Positions 35,438 through 44,638 of a stretch of DNA of 64,000 bases are shown here, one piece after another. A program made the translations under genes and the position numbers. The notes under the pieces are model-generated. The model was not told the origin of the DNA. It ran no database searches and saw nothing but the letters and a program-made list of their open reading frames with translations. Numbering within the stretch: position 1 is the stretch's first letter; every line of letters begins with the position of its first letter. The DNA is from Alteromonas sp. LOR (GTDB lineage: Bacteria > Pseudomonadota > Gammaproteobacteria > Enterobacterales > Alteromonadaceae): the NCBI RefSeq assembly GCF_000753865.1, contig NZ_JQFW01000010.1, positions 1-64,000 on the forward strand, in the 5' to 3' direction.

Positions 35438-36895
35438 TTAAAGATTGCTCAGCGCTCTTGGTACCGGGCCATCTTCACCCACCAAATAAATTTTTATATT
35501 TTCATCACTCTCTTTTTCAGCCACCAGCATCTGTGCTTCAGGATGAGCATTCTCAATAAGCGCCGAAATAGCGAAAGTTGCATTGTTTTTTCTAAGTACA
35601 GTGGAGCCCTCTGAAAATGCATTCCCATCTTCGTCGCTATCCCACCAAGACAAAACGGCATCACCCTCTTTTTCATAGGTGACTAAATAGCGAATATCGC
35701 TGGGATCTGTCACCCTAAAGTCGCCACGAGACACGCCTTGATACCCTTCGATAATGTTATTACCCCCCAACCACTTCTTACCATCCCACCACACATGCCT
35801 TGTTTGCTTGGGACCACCTGTTTTCGCCCCCCTATCGACACCAGCGTTAATTGCTATATGTGGATGACCTTCATTATCAAGGTGTGAGGTGCCGTTAAAC
35901 GTCCAAAGTGCGCCGGTCTTCATTGCTAACGTTTTATCATCAGCAACTTCTTTAGTAACCGGTAAGGCTAGGGACTCACCTTCTACATTGCTCCACTGAT
36001 TAGTTTTGGTATTGAAGTTCATGAAGTAGACGTCGTGGCGCTCTGTTGTATGTCCGCGTCCATTGATCCCGGCACCACCGTCCCAGCATACGTGGTAGTC
36101 ATATGACACAATAAGATTATCGCCCTCACCTTTTCCGACCCACGCGTACCAACTATCAACCGCTTCTATGTCAGTCCTTCTTTTATGCTTAAGAAATGAG
36201 ACTGGAGAGGAAAAAGTACGACCGTTATCCACGGATTTTTGATAAACCCAATCGCTGCGGTGAGCGCCATGGCGGAAAAATAGATAAATGTCACCATTAT
36301 CCATTTTAACGACTTGGTTATAGGTCCCAAACGGTGTGATGTTATCTAAGTCTTCCCATTGAGTAATGTCGTAAGGTTTTTTAGAAACCGCGTGTTTGTT
36401 CGCGCCAAAGTGTGTATTCCCAAGAGGATTTTTGCCATTGGATGAGTGGCCACCATGGCCCCCGTAAAATATATGCACATAGCCTTCGTCATCAATAAGC
36501 ATGGTTGGTTTACCGTGGTTATCGAACTTTTTGCCCCCATCACGACGGCCTAACTCGCTAGTCCCGGCTTTAAAAGGGCCTGACCATTCTTTGGTACTGT
36601 GATTGTAGGTAGCAACAAATGGATCTTCTTTTGGGCCTTGATATGATACGTAAGTTATTCCATTTTTATGTATAGCCGCCGGGTGCTGCACAATCGCTAG
36701 GGGGTTACCCACTGCGTTATCAGCAAAATACTCAACATATGAGACCTGTGTGTCTTTAGGGCCATTAGATTCCGTATTACTCTTTTGAGTAACACAACCC
36801 GTTAACAATACACTGCCCATCAATGCTGCACTGAGTGCTATCTGCGTTTTTTTAAGTACAAATTGACCTTTTAACATCGTGTCATTCCTAATCAT
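35438..36895 (-). CDS. PL25-type ulvan lyase, lipoprotein
   Basis: Polysaccharide lyase cutting ulvan between sulfated rhamnose and uronate by beta-elimination. A lipobox LTGCV follows a signal peptide, and the rest is a beta-propeller with BNR-like repeats. His127 (FDNHGKP), His147 (GGHGGHS), Tyr192 (GTYNQ), Arg208 (FFRHG) and Tyr250 (DSWYAW) sit at the same spacing as the active-site residues I recall for PLSV_3936 (123, 143, 188, 204, 246), a constant offset of four. The frame starts at 36895; the Met seven codons in gives a more usual signal peptide. Neighbours are a sulfatase and GH105. This is the main evidence that the locus targets ulvan. Confidence 0.85.
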   Translation of the reverse strand: MIRNDTMLKGQFVLKKTQIALSAALMGSVLLTGCVTQKSNTESNGPKDTQVSYVEYFADNAVGNPLAIVQHPAAIHKNGITYVSYQGPKEDPFVATYNHSTKEWSGPFKAGTSELGRRDGGKKFDNHGKPTMLIDDEGYVHIFYGGHGGHSSNGKNPLGNTHFGANKHAVSKKPYDITQWEDLDNITPFGTYNQVVKMDNGDIYLFFRHGAHRSDWVYQKSVDNGRTFSSPVSFLKHKRRTDIEAVDSWYAWVGKGEGDNLIVSYDYHVCWDGGAGINGRGHTTERHDVYFMNFNTKTNQWSNVEGESLALPVTKEVADDKTLAMKTGALWTFNGTSHLDNEGHPHIAINAGVDRGAKTGGPKQTRHVWWDGKKWLGGNNIIEGYQGVSRGDFRVTDPSDIRYLVTYEKEGDAVLSWWDSDEDGNAFSEGSTVLRKNNATFAISALIENAHPEAQMLVAEKESDENIKIYLVGEDGPVPRALSNL

Positions 36896-36904
36896 CGCTT
36901 TACA

Positions 36905-38311
36905 CTAATCTTTGTTTTCTTCAAACAGCGCTAAAAATTCACTAGCGACACCTGGATTTTTCTTCGAAAGATTACGTAACTCAGCAGGATCGTCTTCAAT
37001 GTTAAATAGTTCCAATGGTGCATCGAAACCATAGCGAACCGCTTTCCATTCCCCTTTGCGTGCTGCTTGATAAGTATCACCGATAATGCCAGAGTTAGGA
37101 TCGCCTACCTGCTTCGAAAACTCCCAATACAGAATGCGTTCTTCCATCTCATTAGGTTCGGTTTTCAACAATCCCACAATAGACTTACCGTTAGTTTTGA
37201 CTCTAGGCACCATGTTCAAATTTACTTCTGCTAGCTCCGCAACCGTAGGCATTACATCGGCAAACAGCCAAGGCGTGTCATCAGTGCGGCCAGCTTTAAT
37301 ACGCTCTGGCCAATGGACAATCATGGGGACGTGTATTCCACCATCATACAAATCTCGCTTCATTCCACGATAGGGTTCTGATGCTTTTAAGTATTGAGGA
37401 TCAGCGCCACCTTCATCATGCGGGCCATTGTCAGACGTAAAGAAGATTAGCGTATTATCTAGCTCACCCATTTCGTCTAACTGTTCAACGATTTGACCAA
37501 TGTAGTGGTCAAGTGCTGATACCATGCCCGCTAATGTCGCATTAGGCTTGTCAACAGGCTCTGGGTAGTAAGCCGCGTATTTGTCAGCTGGATTACCACC
37601 TTTCATGCCTGTATATGGCGTTTCTGTAAATGTGTACTGCTCGCTAAACTTTTCTGGGACACCTAACTCTGCATGCGGTGAAGAATAGGCAAGCATCATA
37701 AAGAAAGGGTTTTCTCGCGGCTGCTTAATGTAGTCAATAGCTTGATTAGTAAATAACTCCTGAGCATAAGCACCCTTTTTACCGCCTTCATTTTCACGAA
37801 TGCGGATCTTTTGCCCGTCTTTCCACAATATTTGAGGATATTGACGATGCCCTTCCAAAATTGAGTACATGCCGTACCAAGTATCAAAACCCATCGCTAA
37901 GGGGTCGGTCACCCCCATCTGTGAACCAATAGAATACTTGCCAAAAAGCGCTGTATCGTAACCGCCATGTTTTAAAACATGCGCAAGGGTTATATCCATT
38001 TCTGTTAATTGCACAGTATTGGAGTTGTTTGTCATTATGCGACCATCTCTTCCAGTGAAAAGAGACACCCGAGAAGGTGAACACACGGTATTCCCTGCGT
38101 AAGCTTGATCGAAGCGAATGCCATTTGACGCTAGCTCATCGAGATTAGGCGTTTTAATTGGGGTATTGCCATAGGCTCCGACCTGATTAAAGCCTAAATC
38201 ATCAGTAAGAATGAAGATTATGTTTGGCTTGTCTTGTGCTACTACACTAGAAGAAAGCGATGTGAATAAAGCACCAATTACGCTTATGAGACTAAACCGA
38301 AATTTGTTCAT
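36905..38311 (-). CDS. Secreted sulfatase
   Basis: S1 formylglycine sulfatase of 468 residues with a signal peptide ending at VVAQD. Metal-binding FILTDDLGFNQ lies near residue 33, the nucleophile motif CSPSR begins at Cys77, and FFTSDNGPH is further on. The ATG at 38311 is chosen because AGGAAA precedes it and the signal peptide starts there; the frame is open to 38377. It has no lipobox, unlike its operon neighbours, so it is probably periplasmic or secreted. It lies nine bases before the PL25 gene. Rhamnose-3-sulfate in ulvan fragments is the expected target. Confidence 0.9.
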   Translation of the reverse strand: MNKFRFSLISVIGALFTSLSSSVVAQDKPNIIFILTDDLGFNQVGAYGNTPIKTPNLDELASNGIRFDQAYAGNTVCSPSRVSLFTGRDGRIMTNNSNTVQLTEMDITLAHVLKHGGYDTALFGKYSIGSQMGVTDPLAMGFDTWYGMYSILEGHRQYPQILWKDGQKIRIRENEGGKKGAYAQELFTNQAIDYIKQPRENPFFMMLAYSSPHAELGVPEKFSEQYTFTETPYTGMKGGNPADKYAAYYPEPVDKPNATLAGMVSALDHYIGQIVEQLDEMGELDNTLIFFTSDNGPHDEGGADPQYLKASEPYRGMKRDLYDGGIHVPMIVHWPERIKAGRTDDTPWLFADVMPTVAELAEVNLNMVPRVKTNGKSIVGLLKTEPNEMEERILYWEFSKQVGDPNSGIIGDTYQAARKGEWKAVRYGFDAPLELFNIEDDPAELRNLSKKNPGVASEFLALFEENKD

Positions 38312-38364
38312 GGTATTTCCTAATAAAATTTTAAAATTAAACCGATTACGTTGATGTCTGCGAA

Positions 38365-39720
38365 TTACTTTAGGCAATGTGCGGTTAATGTTGTTGGCTG
38401 GGGGATGAAAGCTCTACCTTTATCACGATTAGGCGGCAGCGCCTCCCATGCAAGGTAGAATCGTTTTCCAGCGCTTGGGAAATCTTCATTATCGTTCATT
38501 TGTTTCATTGCCCGCGTGTATAAGGGCATATTATTAGCGGTATCGAATGCGAGTAGTTCTTTTGGAATCTGTTGTCCGGTAGATTCTAACTTTACCTTTA
38601 GTGACTCTGCTTCAAGGGTATAAGCATAGGAGGTGCCATTTAAATCGGCGTACACTTCAACGTCTCCATTTTCAAGAAGTACAGCTGGTTTTTTAACTGT
38701 TAAAGTGGTTGGAAGCGCACCCGTTAAATTAAGTTCTTGGCGAGAGTCTTCCCAGTCAGACACCTGATAACTCTTCCATTTTCCTTTGTTATTTCGCGCA
38801 ACGAAGAGTTGGCTGTTACCATTTTCATCATAAGCTTGATATGAAATTAAAGGGCGAGATTTACTATCGAAGCCGATGGGCGTGTGACCATTGAGAATGC
38901 CAGAAAACTGCGGTAATGGCACCGCGACTTCGCTATTGTTAAGTTTCATGGGGAGTGACACTGGAGTCCCATCAGAATTCAGCCAACTCACGAGATCTTT
39001 GCTTTTCGCGTAGGAGATATCGTGATTAGAGGCTGCTACGGGTGTCTCTCTCCAAACCCATGAAAGATGAAAATATCCATCTGGTCCAAGCACTGGCCCC
39101 CAAAAATAGCCATTTCGCTCTCCTTCCCCATCTACTAAAGGAGTGTCATGTAGCCTTTGCCATGTTTCAGACTGGGCATTAAAGGCGTTATAGATTTCAT
39201 TGCCACTTCCGCTTCTTCCATTTCTATACTTAAAGTATAACTTTCCTTCAGCGTCATTAAAGAATTCCGGATAAGTCATACGACTTTCCGTTTTTTCATC
39301 CGCCATGAAGTCGACGCGCTTTAAGCTTCTGACATCGTATGGCTTTTCGCTTTTGAAATAGACAATCGGATTAACGTGCAAATTACCAACGATGTGGATA
39401 TATCCCTCTTCGTCGAGACCTATCACTACACTATTATGGCTATCCCACCCCAGGTAGCTGTCTAACTTTTGATAAATCCAATTTCCGGTTGGATAGGGTT
39501 TGTAAGCGACACTCATCTGCCTACTAGCATCATAATAGGCCACTATTTGCTGATCGCCTTTACCAACATAATCAAACGCAACTCGATGCCCTGACCAAAC
39601 TCGATCAATCGCCTCAACCTCGAAACAGCCCGTTTTATCGAAAGTTTGCGCAGCCACTCCCCCTGAGGACATAGCGAGCCCGCCGAGAATGGCTCGTAGT
39701 AGCAATGACTTCAATCGCAT
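38365..39720 (-). CDS. BNR-repeat polysaccharide lyase, PL24-like
   Basis: Secreted beta-propeller protein of about 451 residues with a signal peptide ending at GVAAQ. The segments VWSGHRVAFDYVG, YYDASRQMSVA, LGWDSHNSVVIGLDEEGY and IVGNLHVNP fit the BNR_4 group that includes PL24 ulvan lyases such as LOR_107. The two histidines (SHN and LHV) are 20 residues apart, the same spacing as in the PL25 protein. The ATG at 39720 is preferred over 39789 because the signal peptide begins there. It is the first gene of the minus operon. PL42 rhamnose-glucuronate lyases share this fold and remain an alternative. Confidence 0.75.
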   Translation of the reverse strand: MRLKSLLLRAILGGLAMSSGGVAAQTFDKTGCFEVEAIDRVWSGHRVAFDYVGKGDQQIVAYYDASRQMSVAYKPYPTGNWIYQKLDSYLGWDSHNSVVIGLDEEGYIHIVGNLHVNPIVYFKSEKPYDVRSLKRVDFMADEKTESRMTYPEFFNDAEGKLYFKYRNGRSGSGNEIYNAFNAQSETWQRLHDTPLVDGEGERNGYFWGPVLGPDGYFHLSWVWRETPVAASNHDISYAKSKDLVSWLNSDGTPVSLPMKLNNSEVAVPLPQFSGILNGHTPIGFDSKSRPLISYQAYDENGNSQLFVARNNKGKWKSYQVSDWEDSRQELNLTGALPTTLTVKKPAVLLENGDVEVYADLNGTSYAYTLEAESLKVKLESTGQQIPKELLAFDTANNMPLYTRAMKQMNDNEDFPSAGKRFYLAWEALPPNRDKGRAFIPQPTTLTAHCLK

Positions 39721-40144
39721 CACTGAACAACTCCAAAACGTTAATATGTCGTTAATATTTTCAATAACTCTAAACAAATTAACGGTCATTTACAATCTTT
39801 TTCACTCACAAAATAAAAGATGTGACCGGCAAAACTAAAATATTCCCCTACCATCTTTAAAGTCATTGAAAAGCAATAAGATAGAATAAAAAACATATCA
39901 TAAACAGGGCTTCAAACGCGTTTAACAGCATCAATTTCATTTAATAAATAATGTGTGTAATCGCTATTTGTAAACCAAGAATATTCCTAACGGGCACAAT
40001 AAAGATTGGATTTGACTTATTGTTTACATTTATGATTAAAACAATGTTAACATCGGAACGCTGAAAATAAGATGTCGCAAGTGTTTTTCAGTAATACTTA
40101 CGCAGGCTTTGCTCGAGCAAAATTAGTAAAAAGGTGGAACGACA
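39721..40144. promoter_or_regulatory. Divergent control region of the two enzyme operons
   Basis: This AT-rich gap separates the minus and plus operons. AAACGCGTTT at 39914-39923 is a perfect palindrome with the central CG typical of LacI-family sites. GTTTACATT (40022-40030) and AATGTTAAC (40043-40051) form an inverted repeat with one mismatch. The latter lies about 95 bases before the sulfatase start. No regulator gene specific to this locus is present in the window except XylR. No small gene was found. Confidence 0.45.
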
Positions 40145-41854
40145 ATGCACAACATGAAGTTGAAACTGACCAAGGTCGTTGCGATTGTGTTGCTTATAGT
40201 AAGCCATTCAGTTACGGCAAATACTGAGCAGCCTAATATCTTGTGGCTTGTTATTGAAGATATGAGTCCCCTACTGCCTATGTACGGTGACAATACCATT
40301 AGTACACCGAACATCTCACAACTAGCCAGTGAGGGTGTTGTCTATAATAATGCCTTTTCTACATCTGGCGTATGTGCACCGAGCAGAGCAGCACTAGCAA
40401 CTGGGCTTTACCCCAACAGCTTTGGTGCAAATAACATGAGAACGTCTTCTAATACCGCTGAAACCGGACTTCCTAAGTACGAGGCTGTGCCCCCTGTAAA
40501 TACGAAGATGTTAAGTCAGTTGATGCGGGAAGCGGGATATTACACAACTAATAATTATAAAACAGACTACCAATTTAAAGCACCAAGAACGGCTTGGGAC
40601 GAAAATGGGATTTTCGCTCATTGGCGCAACAAACCGAGTAATAAACCTTTTTTTTCCATTTTCAATTTCACTACCACACATGAGTCTGGCCTATTTGAAC
40701 CATACGGCATTAGAAAGTTAGAACAGCGCCACTACTTTTCCAGCGACGAAAAAAAAATTGCACTTCTGCCTAATGATCACAGAATCAAAACGAATAAAGA
40801 AAATACCCCTATCCACATAGATAAGGCAACGAGATTCCCCGTACCGCCGTATCTACCCGATACACCAACAGTACAAAATGACCTTTGGAAGGTTTACAAC
40901 AACCTAGCTGAAACTGACAAGCAGATAGGCGCGATAGTAAGCGCATTAAAAAACGATGGCTTATTGGAAAACACCATTATTGTTTTCTACTCCGACCATG
41001 GCGGCCCTATGCCTCGGCAAAAACGACTCATCTATGATAGCGGCTTGAAAGTCCCACTCATAATTCGCTTTCCCAAGGGGTATAAAGCAGGGACCATCGA
41101 TGAACGACTCGTGTCATTTGTCGACTTCGCACCAACAACGTTAGCTATGGCGGGTATTTCCATACCCGAATATATGCACGGCCAGTCCTTCCTAGATACA
41201 TCAAATGAGCGACAGTACATTTATGCCGCCGCAGACCGATTTGACGGTTTCACCGACACTATCAGAGCTATAAGAGATAATTGTTATAAGTACATTCGAA
41301 ACTATCGACCTAATGAGCCTTACTATCTCCCTGTCGCCTACAGAGAGAAGATACCAAGCATGCGTGAACTTCTTCGTTTACAGAAAGATGATGCACTCAA
41401 TAAAGCACAGAGCCAATGGTTTCGAAAAGAAAAGGATGCTCATGAACTTTTTAATGTGTGTAACGATCCTCACGAACTATCTAACCTTGCGTATATTGAA
41501 AACTACAAAACTAAGCGAGAAGAAATGGGGGATGCTTTAGAACTATGGTTAGCTGACATCGGAGATAAACCATCGATGAAAGAACGTCAGCTTATCGACA
41601 AATTATGGAACGGTAAAACGTCTCAGCCAACTACCGAAGCGCCGAAAATAGCAGTACAAAATGGAAAAGTTACAATAACAAGCGAAACCAACGGCGCTTT
41701 TATCTCTTATCGTATGAAAAACGATGAGACATCACCACACTGGCAAATCTATCAAAAAGAACTTCCGATCAAACAAGGTATCCTAGAAGCCATCGCGCAT
41801 AGGCCTGGGTATATCGAAAGCGCCCCAACATCCTTAGCTATCGATGCAGACTAA
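40145..41854 (+). CDS. Secreted sulfatase with C-terminal chitobiase-C-like domain
   Basis: S1 formylglycine sulfatase of 569 residues with a signal peptide ending near VTANT. Metal-binding LVIEDMSPLLPMYG lies near residue 35, the nucleophile motif CAPSR begins at Cys77, and FYSDHGGPMPR lies near residue 280. The last roughly 70 residues (IAVQNGKVTITSETNGAFISY...) look like the small beta domain at the end of many marine sulfatases, similar to the chitobiase C-terminal domain. AGGTGG precedes the ATG. It is first in the plus operon, ahead of GH78. Confidence 0.9.
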   Translation: MHNMKLKLTKVVAIVLLIVSHSVTANTEQPNILWLVIEDMSPLLPMYGDNTISTPNISQLASEGVVYNNAFSTSGVCAPSRAALATGLYPNSFGANNMRTSSNTAETGLPKYEAVPPVNTKMLSQLMREAGYYTTNNYKTDYQFKAPRTAWDENGIFAHWRNKPSNKPFFSIFNFTTTHESGLFEPYGIRKLEQRHYFSSDEKKIALLPNDHRIKTNKENTPIHIDKATRFPVPPYLPDTPTVQNDLWKVYNNLAETDKQIGAIVSALKNDGLLENTIIVFYSDHGGPMPRQKRLIYDSGLKVPLIIRFPKGYKAGTIDERLVSFVDFAPTTLAMAGISIPEYMHGQSFLDTSNERQYIYAAADRFDGFTDTIRAIRDNCYKYIRNYRPNEPYYLPVAYREKIPSMRELLRLQKDDALNKAQSQWFRKEKDAHELFNVCNDPHELSNLAYIENYKTKREEMGDALELWLADIGDKPSMKERQLIDKLWNGKTSQPTTEAPKIAVQNGKVTITSETNGAFISYRMKNDETSPHWQIYQKELPIKQGILEAIAHRPGYIESAPTSLAIDAD

Positions 41855-41875
41855 TAAAATAAAGGAATTAGAAAA

Positions 41876-44638
41876 ATGTGTGTTGTTAGAACATTCTGGT
41901 TTGCCGTACTCACGGTTATCTTTGCAGTCTCCTGCTCTTCTCACTCTGTTATTGAAAACGATAAACCCACCTCACTGAAAGTAGGTGAAGGGTTCGTTAA
42001 CCCTCTTGGGTATTACGAAGCCTCCCCCCGTTTTTCGTGGAAGCCCTCTATCAGTAACAGCAAATCGACCCAACAATCTGCCTATCAGATACAGGTATCC
42101 TCAACACCTGAAGGATTATTAACAAATCCAGATAAATGGGACAGTGAAAAAATAAAATCATCGGCAATGTCTTGGGTGCAGTATAAAGGCAAAAAAATCA
42201 CCTCTAGAGAGAAAGTATTCTGGCGCGTGAGGTTTTGGGATGAGAACAATATAGCATCACAATGGAGCGACGTGGCTCACATTGAAATGGGTTTACTCGA
42301 GAACCTTGACTGGAAAGCCTCGTGGATAGGCGCAAAAGATACAGAATCTTCACTTTCCCCTTCTCAAAGTACATTGGCGACACCGCAATATTTGAGAACG
42401 CAATTCTCTGTAGAAAAAGAAGTGCTTGAAGCAAGGTTATATGTAACCGCTAAAGGCGTTTTTAAGGTTTACCTAAACGGTAAAGATATAACCGCAAACG
42501 ATGCATTGCCCCCAGGATGGACGCCTTACGAAAAACGCATCGAGACACTCACCTACGACGTAACCACGCTGATTACAAAGAGAGACAATGCGCTTGGAGC
42601 AATTATCGCAGGTGGTTGGTACTCAGGCAGAATTGCAGATCTGAAGGAAACCGACCATTCGAAGCCGCCGCGATTTTTAGCCCAACTTGAAATCACCTAT
42701 TCAGACAATACTACGCGGCTCGTTACGACGAATGACTCATGGAAAGCAACACAATCTGGCCCAATCCGATTTGCCAGTAATTACGATGGCGAGCGTTACG
42801 ACGAAACTTATGAAATGCAAGGCTGGTCGATGCCAGATTATGATGACAGTGAATGGGGGACAGTCATTACCGATGCATCAACACCAGGCACACTTTTGCG
42901 TCCTAAGCGTCATTTGCCGGTTCGCAATGTGGACAAATTAACACCGCTATCATTTAAACAAGTCAGTAAGGACACGGTCATCTTTGACTTTGGCCAAAAC
43001 ATGGTCGGCGTGCCATCTATCAAGTTACCGGTAAAACAGGGTAAACAAGTGACGCTACGATTTGCCGAAGCGTTACACAAAGGTGACTTCTATACAGATA
43101 ACTATCGCTCTGCACATTCCACAGACTATTTCCTTCCTGCTAAAGATGGCATTGCTGAATACACTCCTACTTTTACTTTTCACGGGTTTCGCTTTGTTGA
43201 AATTTCGGGTTTTGACGAAACTAAAGCGCCTGTAAAAAATTGGATTGTCGCTAACGTTCAACATTCTGATATTGATTTATACAATAACTTTTTAAGCGCC
43301 AACCCTAAGCTAAATAAACTGTTTGAAAATATTAACTGGGGGCTAAAAGGGAACTTCTTTGATATTCCTTTAGACTGCCCACAGCGCGACGAAAGACTGG
43401 GTTGGACAGGTGACGCCAACGCGTTTATTGCGCCGTCTATGTATATGGCTGATGTCTACGGATTCTGGTCTGCTTACTTAAATAGTTTGCGTGAAGAGCA
43501 AACCGAAGATGGGTTTGTTCCACTTTATGTGCCCTTTGTAAAGTGGATAAACTGGACGTCGTCGGGATGGGGGGATGCTGCCACAATCCTGCCTTGGGAG
43601 CTCTACATGATGACTGGCGATCAAAAGATTTTAGAAGATAGCTACCCATCCATGAAGTCTTGGATTAACTATCATGACAGCCAAGCTAAAAACAATATCT
43701 CAAGCATGATGACCTTTGGCGATTGGTTACAACCCTACCCCGAAGCAGAAGGGAAAGGCGCCAACCGGGGAGATACTGACTTCTCACTTATTTCCACAGC
43801 ATTCTTTGCTCGCTCTGTAGCGCTCACGAGAAAAACAGCACTAGAGCTCGGATTCAATGAAGATGCAAAGCGCTATGAAGTTAAGCAAAAGACACTAGCA
43901 AAAGCATTTAGAGCGGAATTTTTTGATGAAGATCTAAACGTAATAAAAGGCAAAGAAACACAAACGGCCTACCTGCTTGCGCTGGCATTTGACCTACTTC
44001 CTCAAAGCGAAGTGAACATTGCACAAACTAAACTAATTTCTTTACTTCAGAGCGCCGACACACACTTAAGAACAGGGTTTCTCGGTACGCCATTACTTGC
44101 AGATGTTCTGCAAGAGGCTGGACGTACCGACTTAGTCTATGAGTTGTTGTTTAAAGAAACCTACCCGTCATGGTTTTACTCAATTAATAATGGCGCTACC
44201 ACCACTTGGGAACGATGGAATTCATACTCGTTAGAAGAGGGATTTAACCCACAGGGTATGAATTCGTTAAATCATTACGCTTACGGCACTATTTCAAGAT
44301 GGTTTTATGAGGGTATTCTTGGGGTAAAGCCACAGTTGCCAGGCTTTAAAAAAGCAATAATTTCACCTCAGCTCACATCGAAACTCGGCTTTGCTGAAGG
44401 CTCTATACCTACGCCTAGCGGAGATATCGATGTAAGTTGGACAATGACGAGTGACGGTTTTGATGTATCGGTGACCGTTCCGTTTAATATTAGCGCTGAG
44501 TTCGTTCCACCCGCGCATTATTCAGTTGTCGCGGCTACAAACGCAAAAAATGAGCCTATTAAAAAGTGGAAGGGCCTAAAGGCTGGCCAGTATCAATTCC
44601 AACTGATTATTGATGAAAAACACGGTGGCGCACAGTGA
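41876..44638 (+). CDS. GH78 alpha-L-rhamnosidase, lipoprotein
   Basis: Second rhamnosidase of the locus, 920 residues. Lipobox FAVSCSS, then an Ig-like domain with PRFSWKPS, two beta-sandwich domains and the catalytic barrel. The active-site segment is the canonical LDCPQRDERLGWTGDAN near residue 500, differing from the shorter motif of the other GH78. Ser after the lipidated Cys predicts outer-membrane sorting. AAAGGAAT precedes the ATG. The stop codon overlaps the GTG start of the next gene. The two enzymes probably act on different fragments or in different compartments. Confidence 0.92.
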   Translation: MCVVRTFWFAVLTVIFAVSCSSHSVIENDKPTSLKVGEGFVNPLGYYEASPRFSWKPSISNSKSTQQSAYQIQVSSTPEGLLTNPDKWDSEKIKSSAMSWVQYKGKKITSREKVFWRVRFWDENNIASQWSDVAHIEMGLLENLDWKASWIGAKDTESSLSPSQSTLATPQYLRTQFSVEKEVLEARLYVTAKGVFKVYLNGKDITANDALPPGWTPYEKRIETLTYDVTTLITKRDNALGAIIAGGWYSGRIADLKETDHSKPPRFLAQLEITYSDNTTRLVTTNDSWKATQSGPIRFASNYDGERYDETYEMQGWSMPDYDDSEWGTVITDASTPGTLLRPKRHLPVRNVDKLTPLSFKQVSKDTVIFDFGQNMVGVPSIKLPVKQGKQVTLRFAEALHKGDFYTDNYRSAHSTDYFLPAKDGIAEYTPTFTFHGFRFVEISGFDETKAPVKNWIVANVQHSDIDLYNNFLSANPKLNKLFENINWGLKGNFFDIPLDCPQRDERLGWTGDANAFIAPSMYMADVYGFWSAYLNSLREEQTEDGFVPLYVPFVKWINWTSSGWGDAATILPWELYMMTGDQKILEDSYPSMKSWINYHDSQAKNNISSMMTFGDWLQPYPEAEGKGANRGDTDFSLISTAFFARSVALTRKTALELGFNEDAKRYEVKQKTLAKAFRAEFFDEDLNVIKGKETQTAYLLALAFDLLPQSEVNIAQTKLISLLQSADTHLRTGFLGTPLLADVLQEAGRTDLVYELLFKETYPSWFYSINNGATTTWERWNSYSLEEGFNPQGMNSLNHYAYGTISRWFYEGILGVKPQLPGFKKAIISPQLTSKLGFAEGSIPTPSGDIDVSWTMTSDGFDVSVTVPFNISAEFVPPAHYSVVAATNAKNEPIKKWKGLKAGQYQFQLIIDEKHGGAQ

